A stretch of DNA of 34,775 nt from Pseudemcibacter sp038106445. GTDB lineage: Bacteria > Pseudomonadota > Alphaproteobacteria > Sphingomonadales > Emcibacteraceae. Positions 24,224-31,646 of the stretch are shown here, piece by piece. Location: assembly GCA_038106445.1 (NCBI GenBank), contig JAYODU010000017.1, forward strand, positions 1 through 34,775. Reading direction: 5' to 3'. Under the pieces are notes generated by a model that was not told the DNA's origin, did not search any database, and worked only from the letters and a program-made list of their open reading frames with translations. Positions within the stretch are counted from its first letter, which is position 1; every line of letters begins with the position of its first letter. The translations under genes were made by a program, and so were the position numbers.

Positions 24224-26047
24224 TTGGTTTTTTCAGTCAGATTACTTGTCTTATTTCTATTTTATATCGTAACAAACGGATATGCATACTCACAAGGCTA
24301 CTTTTCTATTGATAAAAAGAGCGGGCTACCTTTCGCGTCAGATGGCGGAGAAGCCATCATTCAGACAAATTATGTTTATTTTGGTTTTGAACCTTCAGGT
24401 AAGTGGACATGGGCCGGGCAACGAAACCAGTTCGAAATTATTTCAGACTTTAGTTATAGGTTGTCAGGTGATAACAGCACTTTTGGTTATACTTACACGG
24501 GTTCTATATCGAAAATTGATGAGCATTCATTCAGCTATGAGATGAGCTTTGACAATAAAAAAGCAATCGAAAAAGTAATCGGCGGTGGCATCGAATTTAG
24601 ATTAAATGCAAAATATAATGAAGAATATGGCACGCCACGGTTACTTGAAAATAATACTGGCTGGATTTGGGGTGATGAAAATAGCGAACATTTCAAACTG
24701 GAATTTGCAAACCCGGTGGCTAATGTATTTTTTGAACGCAGAAATCCTAATATAATTCGTGTATATTTTTTCAAAGACAGTATAGAGGTTTCAAGACATC
24801 ACCATCAGGCCATATTTTCCATCCCGGATGATTTTATTTTACGGCAAACAGACGATGAGCTTTTTGGTTTATATGATGCCAATGAATGGTTTGAAATAGA
24901 AGCTCCATATTACAGTCCAATTGATCTGAGTTACCTGAACCATTTCCCTGCCGGAAAACATGGTTTTTTGCAAACAGACGGTGACTCTCTGATTTTTGCA
25001 GACGGAACCAGCGCAAAATTCTGGGGAACTGCAATTTCAGCGCACGCATTATTTCTCACACGTTATGAAGATGTTGAAAATCATGCCCGTCGAATAGCAG
25101 CACTAGGGTTTAATCTGGTTCGACTGACACACTTTGATGCAAGTTGGGTTCGTCCCAATGTATTCGGGGAAAATTCATTTACTACAAATAAAATTTCTGA
25201 AGACCATATGCGTATCCTTGATAAGTGGGTGGCAAAGCTTAATAAAAACGGTGTTTATAACTGGTTTGATTTTAACCATGAGCGGTCTTTGAAAGAAAAT
25301 GATAATATTTATGGTTTTGAAGAAATCGACCGCAAAAGTCCGAATGCGAAAGGCATTGCTGATTTAAAGGGATATTCTTATTTTAACGATACAATTCGGT
25401 TGACCATGCAATCGTTAAATGGGGATAACGCGTCTGATCAGTATTCAGTTATTAGTGCCGCCGCATCAAGTTGGGGGCCAGAAAATATGCTCGAATATTT
25501 GAAAGAGCGCGGGATATATCAGAGTGATCTTGTTTTTCTTGTTTTATCCACTCATGATATTTTCAATTTTCCTACTTTTGATGATGCGGTAATCCCATAC
25601 AGAGTTCATAAAAATGTCGCTGCAACCGATGATCTGATTTATGCGATCTATAATCGCATTAGGCCATGGTTAAAGTCAAAAATCAGTTCCAGTGATACAA
25701 GAATGATTGTTGATGAAGCCAGGGATAAAGCGAAATCAATTATAAATGATATTATTGAACTCGTCCAAAACCAGAATAAAAAAATTATTCTTGTTTTTCA
25801 TCCGACAGAAAGAGAATCCCAAAATGATTTTCTGGACGTAGGGTTCTTTTTATCGGTCGCAAATGAAAATAATATTGAATTTATAAATCTTCAGAAAAAA
25901 TATAAAAATTATAATAATTTCAATTCGGATAAAGTCCATTATGATGGAATGCATCTGACACCTGGTGGTGCCAATTTAGTTGCAGAGGTTTTCAAAGAAA
26001 AAAGTATGGCAACATTTGAATTAAATATGATGCAAAGTAAGAATTGA
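24224..26047 (+). CDS. Secreted protein, apparent fusion of a glycosidase-like N-terminal part and an SGNH-hydrolase C-terminal part
   Basis: The 607 residues start at TTG 24224, with AGGAG about 10 nt upstream and a clear signal peptide (VRLLVLFLFYIVTNGYAYS). Residues about 25-210 are a beta-rich domain of unknown type. Residues about 240-395 look like the start of a TIM-barrel glycosidase-like family (LIFADGTSAKFWGTAISAHA, RRIAALGFNLVRLTHFD, NGVYNWFDFNHERS, KGYSYFN), but the barrel stops after its first few strands, before any catalytic acid can be placed. From about residue 400 the sequence is SGNH/GDSL-like: YSVISAAASSWGPEN (W417), LSTHDIF (H444), and D574-x2-H577 in YDGMHLTPGG. The GDS nucleophile block is missing. 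So both partners seem to lack half of themselves. Activity is doubtful. The gene lies between glnB/tRNA-His and nnrDE, which are normally close neighbours. Confidence 0.75.
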   Translation: MVFSVRLLVLFLFYIVTNGYAYSQGYFSIDKKSGLPFASDGGEAIIQTNYVYFGFEPSGKWTWAGQRNQFEIISDFSYRLSGDNSTFGYTYTGSISKIDEHSFSYEMSFDNKKAIEKVIGGGIEFRLNAKYNEEYGTPRLLENNTGWIWGDENSEHFKLEFANPVANVFFERRNPNIIRVYFFKDSIEVSRHHHQAIFSIPDDFILRQTDDELFGLYDANEWFEIEAPYYSPIDLSYLNHFPAGKHGFLQTDGDSLIFADGTSAKFWGTAISAHALFLTRYEDVENHARRIAALGFNLVRLTHFDASWVRPNVFGENSFTTNKISEDHMRILDKWVAKLNKNGVYNWFDFNHERSLKENDNIYGFEEIDRKSPNAKGIADLKGYSYFNDTIRLTMQSLNGDNASDQYSVISAAASSWGPENMLEYLKERGIYQSDLVFLVLSTHDIFNFPTFDDAVIPYRVHKNVAATDDLIYAIYNRIRPWLKSKISSSDTRMIVDEARDKAKSIINDIIELVQNQNKKIILVFHPTERESQNDFLDVGFFLSVANENNIEFINLQKKYKNYNNFNSDKVHYDGMHLTPGGANLVAEVFKEKSMATFELNMMQSKN

Positions 26048-26063
26048 GGCCTTAAAGAAGATC

Positions 26064-27548
26064 ATGATGGAAGCCGCAATAAAGCAATGTATATTAACGA
26101 CAGCGCAAATGGCAGAAGCGGATCAGATATGCATTGCTGAATTGGAAACTTTGGGTCGTTCGGGCGCCGATCTGATGGAAGAAGCAGGTTTAAGTGTCGT
26201 TCGTGTAATTCAAAAAAGATTTAATGGAAACAAAGTGCTTGTTTTGTGTGGGCCCGGCAATAACGGCGGGGACGGATTTGTAATAGCACGGCATCTACGT
26301 GACAGTGGCTGGCATGTTCATTTAGCTTTACTTGGTGATGTAAATAATTTGAAGGGTGATGCTGCCAGAATGGCAGAACGCTGGCAAGGAGACATTGAAA
26401 ATATTTATCAAACCGGTTTGGAAGGTTTTGATGTTATAGTTGATGCCATTTTTGGTACAGGACTTTGCCGCGAGATTTCGGGTGATCTGAAAGAAGTTTT
26501 TGAAAACATAAACACTTCCGATGCCATTAAAATTGCTGTGGATATTCCCAGCGGTGTTGACGGAAATACAGGCAAAATATTGGGGTCTGTGATCAGGGCT
26601 GATCGCACCATCACATTTTGCCGTTTAAAGCCGGCACATGTGCTATATCCATCGAAAGAAATCTGCGGCGAAATAACAATAGCCGATATTGGCATACCAG
26701 ACCGTGTCGTTCATAAAACAAATCCGGACATTTTTGTAAATTGCCCATCACTTTGGCAGCATAAGTTGCCAAATTTTTCCGGTGACTTTCATAAATATGA
26801 TAGGGGTCATGCCGTTATTGTAGGAGGGGATAGAACGCATACCGGAGCGGGCAGGCTTGCGGCTATGGCAGCGTTAAGGATTGGGGCGGGGCTGGTAAGT
26901 GTAAGTTGTCCTGATGATGCTATGGACATTAATGCGGCGCATCTGACCATTATCATGCTTAGAAAAAGAACTGAAATTATCAGTGATTTGGACAATGATA
27001 AGCTAAATTGCTGGTGTATAGGGCCTGCTTCGGGTGTTAATGAAGTAACCAAGGCTGATGTTTTAAGAATTCTTGAAGCGGACAAGCATGCCGTTCTTGA
27101 TGCTGATGCCTTGAGCGTTTTTGAAGATAATCCGGAACTGCTTTATGAAAAATTATCAAAGAATGGCCGTGTTGTTCTCACGCCGCATGCAGGTGAATTT
27201 GCACGGATATTCCCCGGGATTAAGAATTTGGATAAACTTTCCACCGCCAAAGAAGCAGCCAGGATGTCTAATAGTGTAGTATTATATAAAGGGGCAGATA
27301 CAGTTATAGCGGCACCGGATGGAAGGACAGTTATTTCAAATAAGGCAGCACCTTTTCTTGCGACCGCAGGCACGGGTGATGTACTGGCGGGATTGATTAG
27401 CGGCTTACTGGCCCAAAGGATGAATGCCTTTGAAGCAGCGTGCGCAGGACAATGGATTCACAGTGAATGTGCCAACGAATTTGGTGAAGGCTTAATTTCA
27501 GAAGATCTACTTTTAATCATTCCACGGGTTTTAAAGCGCCTGAAATAG
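26064..27548 (+). CDS. nnrD: Bifunctional NAD(P)H-hydrate epimerase / ADP-dependent NAD(P)H-hydrate dehydratase
   Basis: Repairs damaged (hydrated) NADH and NADPH. The N-terminal epimerase (YjeF_N, about residues 1-225) shows CGPGNNGGDGFVIARHL, DAIFGTGLCR and VDIPSGVDGNTG. The C-terminal dehydratase (about 235-494) shows GHAVIVGGDRTHTGAGRLAA, VLTPHAGEFARIF, LYKGADTVIAAPDG and the nucleotide site TAGTGDVLAGLISGLLAQ. This two-domain form is usual in proteobacteria (old names yjeF, nnr). In many alphaproteobacteria it lies directly upstream of glnB. Here it is on the opposite strand and separated from glnB by tRNA-His and the secreted protein. ATG 26064 or 26067 may be used. Confidence 0.95.
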   Translation: MMEAAIKQCILTTAQMAEADQICIAELETLGRSGADLMEEAGLSVVRVIQKRFNGNKVLVLCGPGNNGGDGFVIARHLRDSGWHVHLALLGDVNNLKGDAARMAERWQGDIENIYQTGLEGFDVIVDAIFGTGLCREISGDLKEVFENINTSDAIKIAVDIPSGVDGNTGKILGSVIRADRTITFCRLKPAHVLYPSKEICGEITIADIGIPDRVVHKTNPDIFVNCPSLWQHKLPNFSGDFHKYDRGHAVIVGGDRTHTGAGRLAAMAALRIGAGLVSVSCPDDAMDINAAHLTIIMLRKRTEIISDLDNDKLNCWCIGPASGVNEVTKADVLRILEADKHAVLDADALSVFEDNPELLYEKLSKNGRVVLTPHAGEFARIFPGIKNLDKLSTAKEAARMSNSVVLYKGADTVIAAPDGRTVISNKAAPFLATAGTGDVLAGLISGLLAQRMNAFEAACAGQWIHSECANEFGEGLISEDLLLIIPRVLKRLK

Positions 27549-27676
27549 AGTTTCATCCAATGGTATGAGTATCTCGTAATTTTTTTTACAAAAATATGAA
27601 TTTTTCTGTGGCGTTTTCTATTTAAATGACTATAAATGCCTCTCAACACGCAAATGTGATGTTTTGGTTAACATAA

Positions 27677-27761
27677 GCGGGTGTGGCGAAATTGGCAGAC
27701 GCGCTAGATTTAGGTTCTAGTGTCTTCGGACGTGGGGGTTCAAGTCCCTCCACCCGCACCA
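27677..27761 (+). tRNA. tRNA-Leu (anticodon TAG)
   Basis: An 85-nt class II tRNA with a long variable arm. The acceptor stem is GCGGGTG/CACCCGC, the anticodon stem CTAGA/TCTAG with loop TTTAGGT, then T loop TTCAAGT, discriminator A73 (needed for leucine) and an encoded CCA. Confidence 0.97.
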
Positions 27762-27839
27762 AAAATCACTGGTATAAAATTAGTAACACGGACTTTGTGA
27801 GTAATTGCAAGGTCCCTTTATTATTAGAACGGTTGATCC

Positions 27840-29420
27840 ATGAAGATAACGGATAAAGAAAATAAAGGCTTAAAACGCGTCTATGAAGTGGTCATAACTG
27901 CCGCTGAGATTGATGCAAAAGTAGATGCAGAAATTCTGGAAGCTCAGAAAACTGTAAAAATGCCGGGATTTCGTCCTGGCAAAGCACCTGTTTCCCTACT
28001 TAAAAAGCTTCATGGTAAAAGTCTCCTGGGTAAAATTCTTGAGGAAACAATAAACGAAACTTCAGCAAAAGTGCTTAAGGAAAAAGGTGACCGTCCTGCA
28101 ACGCAGCCAAAAATAGAGGTTGTTTCATTTGATGAGGGTGAAGACCTGGTTTACAGCATGGAACTTGAGGTTGTGCCGGTCTTTGATATTCCGGATCTTG
28201 AAAAAATAAAACTTGAAAAACTGGTTGTTAAGGTTGATCCGAAACAGATTGATGAAGCAATTGAAAAAATTGCCGCCGGCCAGAAAGATTACATTAAAGC
28301 CGCCAAAACATATAAAGCCGCAAACGGCGATGCTGTATTGATTGATTTTGTTGGTTCTGTGGACGGTTTGGAATTTGACGGTGGTGCTGCCGAAGGTCAT
28401 CAATTGGTTCTTGGTTCAAACACATTTATTCCGGGTTATGAAGAACAGCTTGTAGGTGTTAAAGCTGGTGATAAAAAAGATGTGACAGTAACTTTCCCGA
28501 AAAGTTATCATGCTGAAAATCTTGCTGGTAAGGAAGCCCTATTTAAAGTGACTGTTCAGGAAGTTCAAAAGCCTGCACCAGTTAAAGTGGATGATGAATT
28601 GGCAAAGCGTTTGGGACTTGCTGATCTTGACGGTCTAAAAGAAGCGGTTAAAGGCCAAATAGAAAATGAACATGCAGAAGTTGCTCGTACACATACAAAA
28701 AGAGGACTGCTTGATGCGTTAGCGGACCTCGTCGATTTTGATGTACCGGAAAATATGCTTGAACTGGAAAACAGGCAAATCATTCATCAACTTAAAATAG
28801 ATGCGCATAGACAACTACTTGCTGAAAATCCAGATGCAAAACCGGAAGACGCACCGGAACCTACAGATGAAGAAAAAGAAGAATATGAAGCCATCGCTCT
28901 TCGTCGTGTTCGTTTAGGGCTATTGATTTCTGAAATTGGTGCCAAGAACGATATTCAGGTAGGACAGGACGAAGTAACGCGTGCTATTTCTGCAGAAGCA
29001 CGGAAATATCCGGGTCAGGAACAACAGGTATTTGAATATTTCCAGAAAGATCCGAATGCCATGGCGCAGATGAAAGCTCCTTTATTTGAAGAAAAAGTAG
29101 TAGACTTTATCGTCGGAGTCGCAAAAATTACTGAAAAGAAAGTAACGTCAGAAGAGTTAATTGCCATTATCGAAGCTGAAGACGATGTAGTGACTACAAA
29201 AAAACCAGCAAAGAAGAAGGCAGCGGTAAAAAGCAAGCCAGCTGGGAAAAAAGCACCTGCAAAGAAGGCATCAGCCGAAAAAGACACAACAAAAAAGGCA
29301 CCAGCTAAAAAAGCATCAGCTAAAAAAGAACCTGCTAAAAAGGCTGCACCAAAAAAAGCATCAGCTAAAAAAGAACCTGCTAAAAAGGCTGCACCAAAAA
29401 AAGCTGACAAAAAGAAATAA
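27840..29420 (+). CDS. tig: Trigger factor with a long Lys/Ala-rich C-terminal tail
   Basis: Ribosome-bound chaperone and peptidyl-prolyl isomerase that meets new chains at the exit tunnel. The N-terminal ribosome-binding domain has the signature GFRPGKAP (about 42-49). The FKBP-type PPIase domain follows at about 150-245 (GDAVLIDFVGSVDG, LVLGSNTFIPGYEEQL), then the helical C-terminal domain to about 450. Beyond this lie about 75 residues made almost only of Lys, Ala, Pro and Ser (KKPAKKKAAVK... to KKADKKK), taking the protein to 526 residues against about 430-450 usually. The tail looks like a histone H1 or polyribosome-binding extension and includes a perfect 45-bp DNA repeat. It begins the tig-clpP-clpX-lon block. 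Confidence 0.96.
   Translation: MKITDKENKGLKRVYEVVITAAEIDAKVDAEILEAQKTVKMPGFRPGKAPVSLLKKLHGKSLLGKILEETINETSAKVLKEKGDRPATQPKIEVVSFDEGEDLVYSMELEVVPVFDIPDLEKIKLEKLVVKVDPKQIDEAIEKIAAGQKDYIKAAKTYKAANGDAVLIDFVGSVDGLEFDGGAAEGHQLVLGSNTFIPGYEEQLVGVKAGDKKDVTVTFPKSYHAENLAGKEALFKVTVQEVQKPAPVKVDDELAKRLGLADLDGLKEAVKGQIENEHAEVARTHTKRGLLDALADLVDFDVPENMLELENRQIIHQLKIDAHRQLLAENPDAKPEDAPEPTDEEKEEYEAIALRRVRLGLLISEIGAKNDIQVGQDEVTRAISAEARKYPGQEQQVFEYFQKDPNAMAQMKAPLFEEKVVDFIVGVAKITEKKVTSEELIAIIEAEDDVVTTKKPAKKKAAVKSKPAGKKAPAKKASAEKDTTKKAPAKKASAKKEPAKKAAPKKASAKKEPAKKAAPKKADKKK
29298..29402 (+). repeat. Tandem 45-bp repeat inside the tig tail
   Basis: 29313-29357 and 29358-29402 are identical 45-bp units, each encoding 15 residues (ASAKKEPAKKAAPKK). 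A partial third unit, 15 bp, precedes them at 29298-29312. Identity at the DNA level points to recent duplication by slippage. Confidence 0.9.
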
Positions 29421-29493
29421 AATTAATAATTTAATGATAGTTTCACCTTAACGTGTCACTCAATTAATAATTAATTTGATAAAGGAAGCTTAA

Positions 29494-30120
29494 ATGAGCG
29501 ATAAGATCGATACGACAATGAATAACCTTATACCCATGGTTATTGAGCAAACAAGTAGAGGTGAGCGTTCATTTGATATATTTTCTCGCCTGTTAAAAGA
29601 ACGTATTATTTTTTTAACGGGTCAGGTCAATGACAGTGTCTCAGCTCTTATTACGGCTCAGTTGCTTTTCCTCGAAGCGGAAAATCCAAAAAAGGATATT
29701 GCTTTCTATATAAATTCTCCTGGCGGTATTGTGACTTCCGGGCTAGGTATTTATGATACAATGCAATATATCAGGCCAAAAGTGACAACCATTTGTATTG
29801 GACAGGCCTGTTCAATGGGTTCTTTGCTTTTAGCTGCCGGTGAACCAGGGCAACGTTATTCTCTTCCTAATAGCCGTATTATGATACATCAACCATCTGG
29901 CGGTGCCCAGGGGCAGGCAGCAGACATTGAAATTCAAGCTAAAGAAATCCTTTCATTACGTAAAAGACTAAATGAAATATATGTAAAGCATACAGGGCGT
30001 AAACTTGCTGAGATCGAAAAAGCAATGGACCGTGATAATTTTATGTCACCCGAAGATGCAAAAGAATTTGGCCTTATTGATGAAATTTATGAAAAACGGT
30101 CTGACACAGACGAAAGTTAA
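29494..30120 (+). CDS. clpP: ATP-dependent Clp protease proteolytic subunit
   Basis: Forms the 14-subunit proteolytic chamber that works with ClpX (next gene) and ClpA. The 208 residues have the catalytic triad Ser107 (GQACSMGS), His132 (MIHQPSGG) and Asp181 (MDRDNFMS), plus the oxyanion-loop NSPGGIVTSGLGIYDTM. AAAGGAAG stands just before the ATG. It is 73 bp downstream of tig and 164 bp upstream of clpX. Confidence 0.98.
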   Translation: MSDKIDTTMNNLIPMVIEQTSRGERSFDIFSRLLKERIIFLTGQVNDSVSALITAQLLFLEAENPKKDIAFYINSPGGIVTSGLGIYDTMQYIRPKVTTICIGQACSMGSLLLAAGEPGQRYSLPNSRIMIHQPSGGAQGQAADIEIQAKEILSLRKRLNEIYVKHTGRKLAEIEKAMDRDNFMSPEDAKEFGLIDEIYEKRSDTDES

Positions 30121-30284
30121 ATCTTTTTGGTTTATTGATAAAAACTTTAATTTTTTGCTGTTGTTAATCAATTGTTTCCACATTTTACGTTATAACGATT
30201 TTTAATGTTGATATTTCGCCTAAATATTTTAAGTTGGCATCTCTGTAAACGCGTAAAAACAAAAAAATTAGGAAAATTGACCAT

Positions 30285-31553
30285 ATGTCCAAATCAAAAT
30301 CTGGTGATTCAAAAAGCACTCTTTTTTGTTCATTCTGCGGGAAAAGTCAGCACGAAGTCAAAAAGCTGATAGCAGGCCCAACAGTCTTTATCTGTGATGA
30401 ATGTGTAGAGTTGTGCATGGATATTATCCGTGAGGAAAGCCAGACATCAGTCACTAAATCAGACAGTGGTGTGCCTTCTCCGGCTGAAATTTTAAAAGTT
30501 CTTGAAGATTATGTTATTGGACAGGAACTCGCGAAGAAGGTTTTGTCGGTTGCTGTACACAATCACTATAAGCGTCTGCATCATGCTTCAAGCAATGAAG
30601 AAATAGAACTTTCAAAATCCAATATTCTGCTTGTTGGCCCTACTGGTTGCGGTAAAACGCTACTTGCACAAACACTGGCCCGTATTCTGGATGTTCCTTT
30701 TACAATGGCAGATGCAACGGCACTAACCGAAGCCGGTTATGTTGGTGAGGATGTTGAAAATATTATTCTGAAACTTCTTCAGGCATCTGATTATAATGTT
30801 GAGCGTGCTCAGCGGGGTATAGTTTATATTGATGAAGTTGATAAAATAAGCCGTAAATCTGATAATCCGTCAATTACCCGTGATGTGTCTGGTGAAGGTG
30901 TTCAGCAGGCATTGCTAAAAATTATGGAAGGGACAGTTGCCAGCGTGCCACCACAAGGTGGGCGTAAACACCCTCAGCAGGAATTTTTACAGGTTGATAC
31001 GACAAATATACTATTTATTTGCGGTGGTGCATTTGCGGGTCTTGATAAAGTTATAGCAAACCGAAATGAAGGCAAGTCAATCGGGTTTGGCGCAAATGTC
31101 AAGAGTGCTGAAGACCATTCAATTGGGGAATTGCTGCTTCAGGCAGAACCTGAGGACCTGGTTAAGTTTGGTCTTATACCTGAATTCATCGGCCGTCTGC
31201 CTGTTTTGGCAACACTTACTGATCTGGATGAAGAAGCATTAGTGGAAATTCTTTCTTTGCCAAAGAATGCACTTGTTAAGCAGTATCAACGCCTCTTTTC
31301 TATGGAAGATGTTGAACTTCGCTTTACCGATGACGCATTGATTGCTATTGCCAAACGCGCGATTAACCGTAAAACAGGAGCACGTGGTCTTCGTTCAATT
31401 ATGGAAGATATTCTTCTTGATACCATGTTTGAGCTGCCATCGTTGGAAGGTGTTAGAGAAGTAGTAATAAATGCTGAAGTTGTAAACGGAAACGCTCAAC
31501 CACTCTATATTTATGCCGAAAACAAAAAAGATGAAGCAGGGGCAGGGGCCTAG
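30285..31553 (+). CDS. clpX: ClpX ATPase subunit of the ClpXP protease
   Basis: Unfolds tagged substrates and feeds them to ClpP; in alphaproteobacteria ClpXP also degrades cell-cycle regulators such as CtrA. The 422 residues have the N-terminal zinc domain C15-x2-C18...C37-x2-C40, Walker A GPTGCGKT, the pore loop GYVGEDVEN, Walker B VYIDEVDKI and sensor-2 GARGLR. The ClpP-binding IGF loop is seen in KSIGFGANV. The ATG follows TTAGGAAAATTGACC. Confidence 0.98.
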   Translation: MSKSKSGDSKSTLFCSFCGKSQHEVKKLIAGPTVFICDECVELCMDIIREESQTSVTKSDSGVPSPAEILKVLEDYVIGQELAKKVLSVAVHNHYKRLHHASSNEEIELSKSNILLVGPTGCGKTLLAQTLARILDVPFTMADATALTEAGYVGEDVENIILKLLQASDYNVERAQRGIVYIDEVDKISRKSDNPSITRDVSGEGVQQALLKIMEGTVASVPPQGGRKHPQQEFLQVDTTNILFICGGAFAGLDKVIANRNEGKSIGFGANVKSAEDHSIGELLLQAEPEDLVKFGLIPEFIGRLPVLATLTDLDEEALVEILSLPKNALVKQYQRLFSMEDVELRFTDDALIAIAKRAINRKTGARGLRSIMEDILLDTMFELPSLEGVREVVINAEVVNGNAQPLYIYAENKKDEAGAGA

Positions 31554-31576
31554 GCCATATTTAGTTTATCTTCGGC

Positions 31577-31602
31577 CTTGAATTTGTCGCAGTGGCGCAT
31601 TA
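31577..31602 (+). promoter_or_regulatory. Possible heat-shock (RpoH) promoter for lon
   Basis: CTTGAA (31577-31582), a 13-bp spacer and CGCATTA (31596-31602) resemble the CTTGAA...CCCAT-like elements of RpoH promoters, about 45 bp before the lon start. The -10 is only a partial match. Confidence 0.35.
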
Positions 31603-31646
31603 AGTCTGTTAAAAGTAATTCAAATTAGATTAGAGTTGGATGCCCA

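Noticed and set aside
29015..29410. 131-codon minus-strand ORF with repeated FFGAAFLAGSFLADAF units
   Set aside because: This is only the reverse reading of the Lys/Ala repeat codons of the trigger-factor tail.
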